A stretch of DNA of 64,000 nucleotides from Cymbidium sinense (GCA_021442155.1 CM038228.1:87312114-87376113); one strand, 5' to 3'. Positions 24,770 to 37,605 are shown, numbered from the stretch's first letter. Notes: generated from the letters alone by a model not told the origin. A program made the numbers and translations.

Positions 24770-25810
24770 ACTGTTCTTCTCATGTTAAGCTCACTGCATC
24801 AGAGCCTTTGGTCAACAACAATTTCATCTCGTTCTCTCTCTCTCTTCTTTTCATCCTCTCTGTACATTCACCATCACCACACCCCTACTTCCCTATGTTC
24901 TTAGTCTTGACACCACTGATACTTGGACAACTATTGGGAAAACAATTGCAATACGCCAACTGTTCTTGAGACATCCTACTGAAAAATGAACTTTCCACAT
25001 CTCTACTAAAAAAACACCAAATTCCATATCTTACTGAAATCAAAGCCCTTGTTGGCAACATTACAGCTGCAGGCTCACATATCGATCAAGAAGACATTAT
25101 TGTCTATATTCTCAATTTGCTGGCTTCTATTTACCAAGCTCTCAAAATCACAGTACAGAACAAACTCACACCTATTAACTTAAATGACCTCTACTCTCTC
25201 TTTCCTATGCAGTGAGGAGATTAAAATCACCAATGAGCTAGCTAGAAACTCAATTAGCAGATTTACAAATTTCTCTCACCACTAAACATAACAAGAACAT
25301 CTCCTCCTCTATGGAGCAGCATCCATTCATTCCCCAAAAGAGGTGGAGTTGTTTTTCCATCTAACAGGGGAGGAAGACTCAATTACAGCCACATTCAGTG
25401 CCAAATTTGTGGGAAGAATGGCCATTCAACTATCACATGTTGGCATCACTCTAATCATAATTATTCTCCACCCAACCCACCTTAAATAACGTAAGCTCTG
25501 CAAGCATCAACCAAGTCGAACCACTCGAATCGACTCTTTGACTCTGTAGCTACATTACCTCTGACTTCCAGCTTCGACCAAATCCAATCTCTAGATCCAC
25601 ACAATGGTCATGAACATGTTCATGCTGGCAATGGTCACTCTCTTCCCAATTCAAATTCCGGACCTGCAACTCTCAACACCAAACCGTAAGCTTCTTCTTC
25701 CAAAACTCTTCCGTGTCCCAAATCTCTTGCATTACAAGCTCTCCGTACACAAGCTAACCTCTGACAATAATGTGGTGTGGTCATCACTTTCGATGCTCGC
25801 AGGCGCTACA
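24770..25810 (+). pseudogene. Decayed Ty1/copia gag and protease region
   Basis: A frame from about 25030 reads 'YLTEIKALVGNITAAGSHI', then 'DQEDIIVYILNLLASIYQAL' and 'INLNDLYSL'. After a frameshift near 25205 it continues 'SEEIKITNELARNSISRF'. This is the UBN2-type gag domain of copia elements, where 'L..LLSEEIRL' is conserved. A CCHC knuckle at 25399-25440 is intact: C-QI-C-GKNG-H-STIT-C. Beyond it, 'AGNGHSLPNSNSG' and 'LPKLFRVPNLLHYKLSVHKL' match the region around the protease and its downstream linker. Stops and frameshifts are frequent, and reverse transcriptase and integrase are absent, so only the first third of an element survives. Confidence 0.88.
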
Positions 25811-26022
25811 TTCGCTACATTCGATGCCGCAGTGATAATGGCTTATATCATGTCTCCGAACCCAGCCATTAACCACATACTCACGGTTGTTGTCCAAGAC
25901 CTCCACAGCATAGGCCATCTCAACAACCACACATCCATTCAGCCATCTCACACCAACAAAAGTCTTTATGTACTCCCTTTAGTTATAATTTATGCAGCTT
26001 TTGTAACTCAGTTAAAGTCACC

Positions 26023-26059
<37 letters not shown>

Positions 26060-27118
26060 TACTTCTCACTTTCATAGACCACTAGAACTAATACGTTATG
26101 TGTATTGAGGCTATCTCTGTTCAAGTTTACAGATATTATGTATCGTTTATTGATGTCTTCTCTCATTTAAGTCATCAACTTACTAGCATTCAGGACCTGA
26201 TCTCGCATCAAATTATTCTACAAGGACGTATCATCAACCTACCAACATTCGGGGCCCAATTACCATGATCGGTTCCTGAATGTGCTTTCCAATGCACCAT
26301 TGCTTCTGTACACTCTTTGCCGTGAAGCCATTGACAAATTATTCCTCAAAAGCTTTGTAATAAACTTTTATCAATCTGTACTCGTAGAAAACATCCATGG
26401 CTGATTTCGAAAAATTCGATCTCAAGTTCCTCCTCATTCTATCCCACCAGCATATTAGAAAGGTAATGAGGTTAGATCCAATTCAAAATAGAGATGGGAA
26501 AAGAGAGCAAAATGTAATGCCCTAGATGATCACCTGAGGTCGGATGCAATGCTTCGCAACTTCTAGCTCAAAACCCTCTTTCTTTTTTGTTTCTCGCATT
26601 CTTCTCTTCCTCCCTCCACCAAACCAGGACTCATCCACCATCGTCGATCCTCCTCCGCCTGACTGCGCCACAGTCGAGGAATTCACTCATCCGACTCCTC
26701 TCTCTCATACTTCTTTTACTTCGACGACATCGAGAAATGGTTCGATCCCCATTCATTACCGACTCGCCACATTCCTAGCTATCCCATGCCTTCCCTTGTA
26801 TTCTCCGCTGCCCCTAAAGCTCGTGTTTGCCGCCTCAACCGAGGAAAATGGAAAGCATCTAACTGAGTTATAGATCAAACCCAACACATCGACCTTTTGT
26901 GAGATCCCTTCCCTCGATGTTTGGTTATCTTGTCAAGAAGATTGTTCGCAGTAAACCACGACCACTTGGCCTATGGGATGCGACAAGAGGAGAAACAGGA
27001 AAGCAATGATGTTGTCAGCTTGTCGTCTTCCCAGTCTCATCAGTCTTCCCACGGGTGGGTAACACCTAACAAGTGGTGGTAGCGCTGGAGACAACAACTG
27101 TGATGACAAAGAGAGAGA
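25811..27118. other. Mixed sequence with TC microsatellite; possible exon fragment
   Basis: A (TC)n run lies at 26021-26055. The frame 26544-26873 (109 residues, rich in Ser, Pro and Thr, 'DSSTIVDPPPPDCATVEEF') lies in CT-rich DNA that looks like a leader or first exon, but I cannot assign it and another frame is also open. No splice partner is convincing. The minus-strand frame 26933-27160 runs into the neighbouring SINE and is not a gene. Confidence 0.3.
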
Positions 27119-27132
27119 GGAAGCAGATAGAT
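27119..27132. repeat. 14-bp target duplication of SINE, left
   Basis: GGAAGCAGATAGAT, identical to 27313-27326. Confidence 0.88.
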
Positions 27133-27312
27133 TTTTTTTTTTTTTGGTAAGGGTATTCACTCAAATAACTTATATATCTTCTGGGTAAAGATCATTTAAT
27201 TTTTTCTAAAATATCACATTTCATATATAATGGGTGCGATATTTTATGCGGAAGATTCGAATCTATCAGAGAATTCAACCATGCTTCATCACCAAAATAA
27301 GAGACTGTGGCT
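27133..27312 (-). mobile_element. SINE, minus strand, with poly-A tail
   Basis: This 180-base insertion lies between perfect 14-bp direct repeats. Read on the minus strand, it starts CAGCCACAGTCTC, has a B-box-like AGATTCGAATCT about 50 bases in and a possible A-box around 'TTGGTGATGAAGC' 30 bases before it. It ends with about 14 A residues, seen as the T run at 27132-27146. Spacing of the two promoter boxes, length, A tail and long target duplication all fit a tRNA-derived SINE mobilised by a LINE. There is no coding sequence. The family is not recognised. Confidence 0.82.
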
Positions 27313-27326
27313 GGAAGCAGATAGAT
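27313..27326. repeat. 14-bp target duplication of SINE, right
   Basis: GGAAGCAGATAGAT, identical to 27119-27132. Confidence 0.88.
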
Positions 27327-29769
27327 AAGTTGTCCATAAATAAATGAGGATTTTCCCATCATAAGGCCTTCTTGAATGCTTAGGAGGCTGTAAAGGATAA
27401 GAGTGCCGTTTTATTTCCGAGTCAGATTAAGGTTACCGTTAGGATGCATTTAGGAGAGTATTCGGCCTATAGTGCAATTTGAATAACATTGCTTAGATAT
27501 TAGAGCAATGATAAACTATAGTGATGCATCATTTTAATAAATTTATGATAAAAAATTTATATTTTATAACTTAATCTAATTATTTATAATGATAGAAAAA
27601 AAGGTATGATTTTATTTTTTTAAAATAAAAAAATTATATACTTATTATAACTTCATTATATATAACTTAATCTGCGGTAATTTTATCATTATTTTTTTAT
27701 ATAACTATAATTATCCCAATCAAATTCTTAATAAATGATTCATTAGCCATCATATTTTACTACTCCATCTTAATTAATTAACTCAAGTACTGACTTATTA
27801 AAAATGATTAACCTAAGTTACACTTAAAATATATTAGAATATAATAATTTAAATATAAAATTATTAAAATATTTAAAAATTTTATCTCATTTTTTATATA
27901 GAGTGATTTATTATTATTTTGTTCTATTTTTATATTTTTTAATCATTAAATTATAACAATTGATCCAATAAAAATTATTATTTTTTAAATAAATGAGCTA
28001 CTTAGTGAGTCAAATCGAATTCTTAAAATTAAACTCAAGCTAAAATAACTCTAGCTCAACTAACTCGAACCTCTAAAGAGAATCAACAAAATATAATAAT
28101 TAGAAAAACATGAATTTATGATTTTGTTATCCCAAAATATTTCTATAGAAATATAAAAAAAGATTTAAGATAGTAATATTATTTTTTTTTAAATTTTATT
28201 CGTTAGATCAGATCTTGTGTTTAGCCAAAAAATTATCCAAAAAGATATGAACATTTTAAATTTTAAAAAAACCATTTTTTAACTTTCATTTATGTGTTCA
28301 AAATAAGTCCTTTTCGTTAAAGAAAGAAGGTTTCTAAATAATATTAAGTGTAAAATACAATATCTCAACTCAAAGAGAAGTTTAAAAAAGCAGCAACCTC
28401 GTCTTAAAGAAAGAGCTGTCTTAGTTATGATCTAATGTCTTAAAAATTGGTTTGATTATATTTAATTTCTCGAACTCTAAAATATTGTCCTGTGAGAATG
28501 AAGCTCATTTATAGATTTTGGGAGTCTTGTATTGTAAAACTCCAATATATTAAAAATAATGGTGTATTTTGATGATTTGGGTGCCTTAATGATGTAGAAT
28601 TGGTGATCTTGGATTCTTGATTCGTCTTAATGCCGATTATAAATATTTAAATCCATTTTTCTGATATTATTATTCGGATATATATATTTATGTTCGTAAA
28701 AACGATAATTTTTAGTTTCAATTATTAGATCAAGCATTTCAAAATCTAGATTAAATTTTTTTAATAATGATTCAATTTTTTTAAATCTTTAAAGTTAGAT
28801 CTTAGTCCAACTCTTTGTTTGTTTAAGCCAAAAAAAAAAAAAAAAAGATAAATTAGATTTGCTTTTTTTTTAATATTTTAAAATTTTCTTTTATATGTCA
28901 TCAATTCAATTCTATAAAATAAGCATGAGGGATGACAAGTGTAAATGATAAAACTTCTAAAAGATATTTACAAAGGAAAGTGTTACAATGATCATTGATC
29001 ATGGCACATGTAAATATATAAATCTGATAGTTAAAAAAAATAAGGAGGGTAGTTAAACTGTAAATATATATGTATTAGATGATTAATTTGTAAAAATTCA
29101 AAATTATCATTTTACAACAACTCTAAAATAAGTTGTTTCCTGTAAAAAAATAGAGATAAAAATAGCAAAGAAAGCACTTTGCATTAATTTTTAAATATAT
29201 GAAATGACCTCTATAATAATATATGATGCTTTGAGTAGAAACTTGGATATATTGGTAAGCTATTATAAATATTGGAGTAAAACGATAATTTTAGAATTAT
29301 TAGAAATATATAAATTTAGCTAAAATATATGAATTCTACAATTTTTTCGCTTTCAACTATTGATTTTAAAAATACATCAATAATATAAATAAGCTTTTAA
29401 AAATAATGAAATTTGAAATAAATATATAAACATGTTCCAAAAGATTTTATCAAAATTATATTTTAGAATTAATTAAAAAAATAAATCAAAATAATGCTAA
29501 ACAAGTGTATCATCAAACTAGAAATCTTTAAAATTAATTAAGGGTGAATTAAGCTTAACATATGCATTTTAAAGCCATCTCAACTATGAAGAGCAAGATG
29601 AAAAATAATTGAGATCTTGAACTTATTATAGATATTAAAACTAGTTTATTAAGCCTATAAAATTAAAGTTTAAGTTTATTTTTTGAATTCATAATTGTTA
29701 AGATTTTTTTTATAAATAAACCACTCAATTAAATGGCAAAGCATGTAAAACGCATACACACATTCATTA
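27327..29769. other. AT-rich intergenic DNA
   Basis: Mostly A/T runs with no open frame of 60 codons or more and no repeat boundary that I can place. It lies 3' of the phytosulfokine gene. Confidence 0.55.
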
Positions 29770-30300
29770 GGGTAAAGGGTTATTTTGGATCGATTTTATT
29801 TTGTGTCTTCTTTATTTTTATGTTATTTCTCATAAAATATTTGTTTAGTAGCTATTTGGGGTCACTATTATTTATTTATTTTTTAATTTCTTTATTTATG
29901 TTTTGATTAAAAAAATTTGTTCAATAGTGATGATTGCACTCAAAACTTTTAAAAGTTATTTTGAGTGTTTTTAAAAATAATGTGATTTGTTTTAAAAATA
30001 AATAAATAACTTAAAAATACACTAAACAAATATATTTTTAAAAATAAAAAGTAAAAAACAAAATGATCCCAAACAAGCCCATAGTGTAATTTTTAAATGT
30101 TTTTATTTTTTTAATTTTAATAATAAATCATTTTATTTTTAAAAACCAATATAATTTTTAACTATTTTGAGTATTTTTAAAAATAATTATCACAATCAAA
30201 TAAATTTTATTTTGAATCAAAATATACACATAATTAAATAAAAATAAAAATAATATAAAATAAATAACAAAAGTGAACCAAAACAGCTCCTTATCTAACC
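29770..30300. mobile_element. AT-rich foldback element(s)
   Basis: The left end 'GGGTTATTTTGGATCGATTT' (near 29776) is inversely matched twice: at 30060-30080 ('GATCCCAAACAAGCCC') and at 30275-30296 ('GTGAACCAAAACAGCTCC'). The sequence between is almost entirely A/T. GGGCTNTTTGGNTC-type ends are common in plant MITEs. Two overlapping or nested elements are possible. No target duplication is clear. Confidence 0.4.
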
Positions 30301-30536
30301 TAGCTATTATTATATATGTTTTTTTTAATTCATAATGCTTATGATCAGTGGCATACATTAGAGCATAAAGGGGAACAAACACACACACATGTATAATATA
30401 TAATAATTATATTGTAGGATACAAAACAAATCCTCTCAAAAAACTAGTGCTATGCAAGCACTATTTTGTCTAGAAACTTTCACAGGTGCCCTCTTTCATG
30501 CCACTTTTCTTCTTCCTTCCTCTTCTCCACCTTCCT

Positions 30537-31046
30537 CTATGGCTTGAGATTCTGAGTATAAATATAGTCCAAATGAGCATCTGACATCATCCTCCTCTTT
30601 ATACATTCCTCCTCAGCTTCATCACAGTTCTCCAACCCCACCTGCATATTACAAAAATCACAAAATTTTCATTAATCCAAATATTAAAAATAAAAAAATG
30701 AAAAAAAAATATCAAAGCTTTTAAGAATGAAATCTTCTACAACCCCAACTAGATCTCATACCTTCTCCCAAGTGATCTCTTCTTGTGCTGCAGCAAAGCC
30801 ATATATATTTCCAAGCTTGTCATCAGTTTCTCCTCCTAGGAAAATATTAAACAGTCAAGCACTAATGCGTCTGTAAAATGGTGTTCTTATAGGAGAACAG
30901 AAGAAAGAAAGAAAGACAGAAAGTGAGAGAGACAAGTCAGTAGAACCCAAACAAATACCTCTTTTTCTTTCAACAACATGCATGGAGCCAGAAGACAGTA
31001 GGAGTGAGAGAATGATAAGGAGGAATAGAGAAGCCCTTAGCTTCAT
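30537..31046 (-). CDS. PSK: Phytosulfokine (PSK) precursor, three exons
   Basis: Secreted precursor of the disulfated pentapeptide hormone phytosulfokine, a growth signal perceived by leucine-rich-repeat receptor kinases. Exons on the minus strand are 31046-30959, 30835-30762 and 30641-30537. Introns of 123 and 120 bases have GT...AG ends (GTATTT...CCTAG and GTATGA...TGCAG). The reading frame is continuous across both junctions and gives 88 residues. Residues 1-21 are a signal peptide with a Leu/Ile-rich core ([11 protein letters not shown]). Near the C terminus '[13 protein letters not shown]' matches the conserved Cys-Glu-Glu-Glu-Cys and basic region. The hormone is in '[10 protein letters not shown]': the Asp before YIYTQ is the usual context for tyrosine sulfation, and cleavage by subtilases is known in the family. 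Length is typical. Without splicing, exon 1 runs to a stop after 63 codons and lacks the hormone. No defects are seen. Confidence 0.94.
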
Positions 31047-31164
31047 ATCCTCTTCCCTTGAAATTAACTGAGCTAGAACTAAATGAAAAGACCGGGGAGA
31101 GTTATCGTCTAACTTGTGCTTTCTGTGTTGAGATTGGAATTCTTTACTCCCCCTAATATTTAAA

Positions 31165-31172
31165 GTTTTATA
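31165..31172 (-). promoter_or_regulatory. Probable TATA box of the PSK gene
   Basis: TATAAAAC on the minus strand, about 120 bases upstream of the ATG at 31046. It would place transcription start near 31135 and give a leader of about 90 bases. A second AT-rich candidate, TTTAAATATT, lies a few bases downstream of it. Confidence 0.5.
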
Positions 31173-31199
31173 AAAATAAGAAAAAAATATTTTTCTGCA

Positions 31200-33876
31200 G
31201 GTGAAAAATGAATAATTAAAATTTAAAAGTACCAGGTAAAGAAAAAGAAAAGCAGATTATTCTGAAAAAAAAGAAAAGCAGGTAAAGCTTGTAGTGACTT
31301 GGACCATAGGCTCTTTTTCCCGTTGTTACTTTGTTACAGAGGCAGAGAGGTAATCTTGTAATGGCATTGGTAGAAGAGCAAAGAGTGGGTTTATGGTACT
31401 TCGATAATTATAATAATAATGTAATTAGTATTATCATTATCATTAAACCATAGTTTAGAATAGTAATTAAACGAGGCTGACGACATCGAACAAAGCTCAT
31501 ATGATACAGTTTCATGGAGAAGAGACCTCGAAATGAAGAGAGAATGGTCCATTTCTTAAGAGCTGTCGACAAGGTAGAACGCTTTATTATAAAGCTTTGT
31601 TTGAAAGCAGAAGGATTTGGTATAAAATTTTTTTCTCCAATAAAGAAATTTAAATTCTAATCACATATTAATTATTATCTTATAATTTAATCTCCATCTT
31701 GTAATTAAAAATCAATTAACTAATGTTTAGCAGTAATTATTTAGCTTTCATGGAGGATATAAGTATGCTTTAATTTGTACAAATATTTATAAAAGAAAGT
31801 AACTATAAATTAAATAGATTTAATTAATCTTTTGAAAATAGATTAACAATTCAAAGTTAATTAAACTAGTATATTAATAATGAATATACTAATTTAGGAG
31901 TTACTTATCCCTTAAGAAGGAAACAAGTTCTTAAATGCATGGCTTAAGCTAGAATACTAATTAAACTTTAGTAAGATAAATAAGTAATTATTAATTATTA
32001 AAAAACAATTAATAAAATAATTGATACCTATTTATTAACATAAATGCTATTTTAAACTTATGTTTACTACTAATTTTATTAAATCAGTGGTTAGACCTAA
32101 ATTATACAACTATCAAATTCTTAATTATAAGAAAAATAAATCTTTAATTCCAAGAGCTTAAATTCTTAAATCATTGGAATTATTGGATTTACTAAATCAA
32201 AGATTTAAAGTTGAATACAATATATTTAGTCAAATCCTTAAGCATAATCAATCAGAGGATTAAGAAGTCTCTTAAAACATTTTTTTAGTGGTATTTAACT
32301 TAAATTTTTATTATGAGTACAAAATAATGGAAAGTCAAATTACCCCTATAACAAAGTTCCTTGCTTATGTTTGAAGAATAAAAAGATGAGAGAACCCATT
32401 CTTAAGCCATGTTTCTTAAATCTAAAGAGGTTCATAACAAATTAGAGGTAAATCCTATGGAGAATCCAAGGGCTCAAAGACCATGAGAATGGATATAGTT
32501 CCCCAAGAAATGAACAATGACATCATAAGGTCTTAAAGTTTAATAACTTAAAAACCTTATCGTAAGGTGAGGTGTCACATTTGCGCACAAAATCTTTAAG
32601 ATATCAGAAACCGCTAAAAGTGATCTTAAAAGTGATATCCTAAGTGATAAACAGATATAGTATGATCTTGTATGATAATGGATATAGTTCCTACATAATA
32701 ACATAAAGATATTTATATGGCAAAGAACTAGCCTACATCCAGACTTAAACATCTACAAGTTTAGAATTCTGCTTTCTAAGCACTCTTTTACCTAAATGTT
32801 AGTGAATAAACTACCTATAACTTCTTAGTTCAATGGTAAAAGACTCTCATCTCCCTTTTGTAAAAGATAACTCTCTAAATCCTTCAAAGTGACATATCAA
32901 CTGGAACATTTTGAATGAAATAATTGTTCATAAAAAATATCTTACATAAAATTGAAGTGTTAAGATAGAAGAAAGTTAAAAATAAATGAATATTAAATAT
33001 AAAATTTAATAAACATGTACTAAAGAAATCTATTTTTCTCTATTTTAATTTTCACTAAATATTTTTTTTCTTCTTTAACAAGTCACCATAAAGCTTACCT
33101 TTATCTTAGAATATTACATGAAAAAACATAACGTTATATTCCAACAAAAATATCTATATTTTTCTTCGACTAGAAAAATCAAAAATCTTATAGCTTTCTT
33201 TTAAATATCACACAAGAAAAAAAAAAGCAAAACTAAAATGTAAGAACAAAATAACTAAAATCTAAAGCAAAGATAGAGGAGAAGAACGACCTGGAAATTA
33301 GATAAATAGAAAATCAAGAGGTTCTGCCCAATTTATGGCCTTTTGCAATGAATTTGAAATTTATATGATTTCATTGCAAAAAATATAACATTAAATATTA
33401 TTTTTTTAGAACTGACATGTTCTAATTTTGCAACTAAAAAAAAAACTTGTAACAAAAAATTAAAATAAAAACATATTCTGCTTCAATTTTTATTAAGATT
33501 TGATATCTCACAAAAAATTATCTAATCAAGCACATATCTCAATATAGTACTTTCATTAAAAATTTTAAAATTAAATTTATGATCCTCTAAATTTTGATTT
33601 TGACAAAACTATTCTCAAACTAAATGTCTTGATAGTTGTACATACAATGACATCAAAAGTAGTCTGATTCGAGTCCATATGATCTCATACCAAGTATTTG
33701 AATTGTGATCGAAAACCTCAGTGCATTAATTGAAAGACTAAGTGATCTATGATTCTTACTTGCTTATAGTCAAAACAGGTAGCTCAATAAAAAGAATATA
33801 ATATTACTTAATTCTAAGGTCGTTAGAGTATTTAAATGTGAAAAGAATTCTCAAGGATCGAAGAAATTAATATAAG
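31200..33876. other. AT-rich intergenic DNA upstream of PSK
   Basis: No gene seen. 31200-31480 may hold distal promoter elements of the PSK gene. A short imperfect hairpin, 'tttgcaatgaa...ttcattgcaaa', lies at 33343-33380. The minus-strand frame 32540-32752 has no recognisable domain. Confidence 0.5.
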
Positions 33877-35000
33877 TGTTGATATGACAATGAAAATTCC
33901 ACTAGTTGAAGCATGAATCTTGATATCGACAACAATCTGATTCTAAGTCAAGGCTAGCCCAGATCAACTGCTTAAAATATAATTGAAAACTTTGAGATAT
34001 CAGTCAGATCTTTAAATAGCTCCTAAATAGGGAGTGTTTATAGTCAAATTGAGCATCTTGACGTGTTGGATCTAACAAGCCCAAGATCTCTTGATTCTGA
34101 TTTCATTTGAGCATTCAAATACTTAAAATACATCAGATGATCAAAGGAATCATTTTGAGCCGTACAATGAAGTGGTTTGGATTTTATACATATTTATAGA
34201 AATGACACTCTTCTAATCTATAAATAGCCCCTCATTCTTCATATGAGTGGCTCCAAAAGCTAAAAGGGATGAGAGAGCTCTGAGGTTTAAAGAACCTCAA
34301 AGCATAACGACCATGGGTCCTGCCATCACCCGCCGTGTGGTCACCGCTGGACCGCCCGGTCGCCATCGACCGCATCGACCGACCTCCGTTGCCGATCACC
34401 TCCGCCGACCGCCGCCGGTCATCGTCGTTGGCCATCACCACCGATCATCATCATCGGCTATGACCATTCGCTGCTACGCATGCGCTTCGATCCGCCGCCC
34501 ACTATCGCCGACCATCGCTGGTCGTCATGCTAACCTGCCGTCGGTCATCACCGCTGATCATCGCATATCGCTGGTCGCCGGTCCTTGCTAACTATCATTG
34601 CTTCACGCAACCACCGCCAACTACCATCACGGTCACCGCCGTACCACCACTTGGCGGTCATTCGGTCATCATTAACCGATGTTCACCATCGCTAACTGCC
34701 ACCAACAATTGTTATAACCCAACTATCATTGCATGGTTGTTGTTATCTAATTCTGGAATTCCCATTATCAGGATTTTCTCACATATAATTATGTAATCTC
34801 GTTATCGAGAAAACTTATACTTTGTACTCCAAAGCAGATATATAGTAGAACATTTTTACTAGGCTAGGCCTCATGATTTTTTCCCTCTTTTTGGGATTTT
34901 TTTACGTAAAAATCCTGGAGTTTCTTGTTCTCTCTTCAAATATCTATGTGTGTGTTGAATTTCTTAACAAGGCTAATGCGTAAAGTTTCATTCTACCACA
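33877..35000 (+). mobile_element. LTR of a copia-like retroelement (family member 2)
   Basis: Begins TGTTGATATGACAATG and ends TTCTACCACA. It parallels 23754-24479 block by block. The TATA box CTATAAATAGCC is at 34217-34228, followed by 'catatgagtgg' at 34240. It is longer than member 1 because of a GC-rich tract at 34310-34640 made of ACC, ATC and CCG triplets. The open frames in this tract (34232-34796, both strands) are triplet-repeat artefacts. No matching 5-bp duplication is visible. Confidence 0.78.
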
Positions 35001-35800
35001 ACTGGTTTTCTATTACACAATAAGTGTTTTGATAAAGTGTTTAAGATTTTGACTAAAATTATTAAAATACTACTCAAAAATTTATAAGTAGATCTTTATT
35101 TTTTACATGAAAGAGGCTTAGACTAAAAAAGGATAAAGCTTAGAGAGATAAAGATCTATAATACGTTAATGTTTATAATCATCATTAATAACTATTTTTG
35201 CCTATCTGCCATCACCTTATCATTGGTGAATAAATGTCATCTCTCAACTATCATTACCTAACTATTATCTCTCAAACGCCATATCACAATCACTATCTTC
35301 CAACTATCAACGTTCAATAATCATCTCATGATTATCATCCCTTCACTACCATCTCTTGACTATTGTCACTATATTGCAATCTTCTTGCAATCATTAAGTG
35401 TGCTATCATTGTCTTTGAATCATCATCAACCAACTATCATCATTAGATGTTACAATTAGTGCTCAATAATTGTCATCACTCTCTATTACTTCTCCAATAA
35501 TTTAAATTATATACACATGAAATAAAAATGTTATTCGTAACTTTATAATCTTTTATTTCTTAATTGAGAAATAAAGTAAATTTCTTTATCTTATTTATAT
35601 TGTAATTCATTTCAATTAGGCCAAGTTTCATGATTTTTGTAATTTTGTAATCATTTTCTTAAAAGAAATTCTAGCATCTCCTATGCAACCTTCTTTTACC
35701 TATGTATATGTGTTAAAGTTTTGTACAAAAATAAGATATTAAATTGATCTCTTTCTATTACCATAACTTTTCAAAAATGCAATAATTTAGTGTTGTATGA
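35001..35800 (+). mobile_element. Diverged LTR of the same family (member 3)
   Basis: 'aaaaggataaagcttagagagataaagatct' (35130-35160) corresponds to 'aaaagggatgagagagctctg' in member 2. An AT-converted 'atcatc/aactatc' tract (35200-35460) stands where member 2 has its GC-rich triplet tract. The end, 'ggccaagtttcatgattttt' to 'tatatgtgttaaagttttgtac', parallels the end of member 2. A close relative lies at 45940-46600 in the same orientation. Confidence 0.6.
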
Positions 35801-37605
35801 GGAAACACTCTCAACATCTTATAAATACTTATTTGATTATTGATAATCAATCTCCCAACTAAACACATTACAATCCAAATAGTGAAGGTCACTTATGCCT
35901 AGATTTAGAAGATCATCTTTACATAATGAAAAAGTAGCAAACTCAAATCATTTAGCTCTTATAATAATCTTTCATACAAAGAATATTATTATAATATGAT
36001 GAAATTAACCTATAATAAAATTAGTAGTAACCTAAAATTGCTCAATTTGAGGGCACTCGAGTAGGGCCTCCTTTTTGTCTTGTTGAAATTCTTCTTCCAT
36101 CATTTCCTCACTAAGATCTCTTTGAAATTATTATTTCAATCTATCATTCTTGTGTTGCTTATCCAACTCATAATCCTTCAAAAATATTGATAAATTTCAA
36201 TTAACTTTTCTTAGTGATGCCCATCATGATATCATAAGAGATGAATTTTAATGTCTCATTCAAAAAATTCCCCTCATAAGATAAAAATCAATTTATTCCT
36301 TAACATGACTTTTTGATATCTTTGCTCTTAATTAAAGCTATTCTTAATATCCAATTTTTGTGGATTAAAGTTTCTTGCTAATGAACCTTATGTTGAGTCT
36401 TTTGATCTTATGAATATACTGATCATTAAAGAACCATCATACATATTTAATAGGCCTCTACTGTGTTCCTTTATTAGGTCTACTTTGTTGAGCTTAAGGG
36501 TCAAACCTACACTTGATTTAATGCTCTCTTTGGTTAAACTATCCGCACCTTCATGCTTATAAAAAAGTATATTATAATCAAAGAATTATTATATACTTTC
36601 TCATCTATTAAATATTTTTAAAATGAGAAAGAGAGAGACTTTTAAGAATTATTTTTAAAAATATTTTCTTCAAGATTTAATAAATTTTAATAGTAGATCT
36701 TAAATTACAATAAAATATTTTTTCTTGGAAGTCTTCTCATTAGACTATTCTACTCTTCTTTAATGAAAGAGAGACTTTATCTTTGTGTTAATCTTGTCAA
36801 CTAAATGGAAGCATAAATAATTGCTAACAAGATTCTCAATACTCATCAAAAACAATTTCAATAATTCTCTACTAAATAAGAGAATTCAAAATAAAAAAAT
36901 TGATTTGCCTTTATAACAAAAAAACTAGAATAATCAGAAGATCAAATGTGTCCTTCACACCAAATTTAGTATGAGTCATCTAATTACACTTCATTAAACA
37001 CATCTATGACAAATATTTTAATGGATATCAAGAATTCTAACTATCTAAAAAGGTATAAAAATCAAAATAAAAAAGATCAATTATAATATTATCACTTGCA
37101 CCATAAATAGGGAATTTAATATAAAAATGTTAACATTTGAAGGAAGGGATTACGTGTTTGATATGCCAAAGACTCTTGGATCACTATTTTTAAAAGCAAT
37201 AAATTGTCAATCTTAAAATAAAAGAGATTATCATAGTCATGTAAAAAAATGTCAAAAGTTATTAATTCTTTTGTAGAAATATCACCACAACATATTTATC
37301 CTTATGCTTAAGAAGTTCAACCCACAAAAATAAATTAATTTTAATAGAAAAAATATCCACTTTAAGATTCTTTAGTCATCTCAATTAGAATTCAAATAAC
37401 TATTTTCAACACTAAAATTATTTTAGTTTATATGAGTAGTTTGATGAATATTATATGTTTATTTTATAAATCTTAGATTAATCGCCACTAAGCTCCAACC
37501 ATGCCTTCATGTCATTTATGATTATAAATGGCATATATAAGTTTTTGATAAAGTCACTCTTCGAGTCAACTTTGGGGGACCTACAATCAGTTACAAAAAG
37601 ACACA
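35801..37605. other. Unassigned AT-rich DNA, probably retroelement interior
   Basis: Between LTR-like member 3 and the edge of copy B. No open frame above 60 codons except the one that crosses the edge of copy B at 37478-37702. The flanking LTR pair suggests a small decayed element (member 3 to member 4) into which copy B inserted. I see no recognisable coding motif. Confidence 0.35.

Noticed and set aside
26400..26880. Possible host exon with 'HQHIRKVMRLDP' (histone-fold-like wording)
   Set aside because: The match is a few residues only and stops follow. No neighbouring exon or splice sites support a gene.
34232..34796. Overlapping open frames on both strands (GC-rich, His/Pro/Arg/Thr-rich products)
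   Set aside because: They come from a triplet-repeat tract inside an LTR. Frames on both strands are open for the same reason, and no domain is visible.
23754..35000. Treating LTR members 1 and 2 as the two LTRs of a single 11-kb copia element enclosing the PSK gene
   Set aside because: They are in the same orientation with copia gag just inside, but they differ strongly in length and sequence. No matching target duplication flanks the pair (AGAAG against ACTGG), and most of the interior is not retroelement coding sequence.
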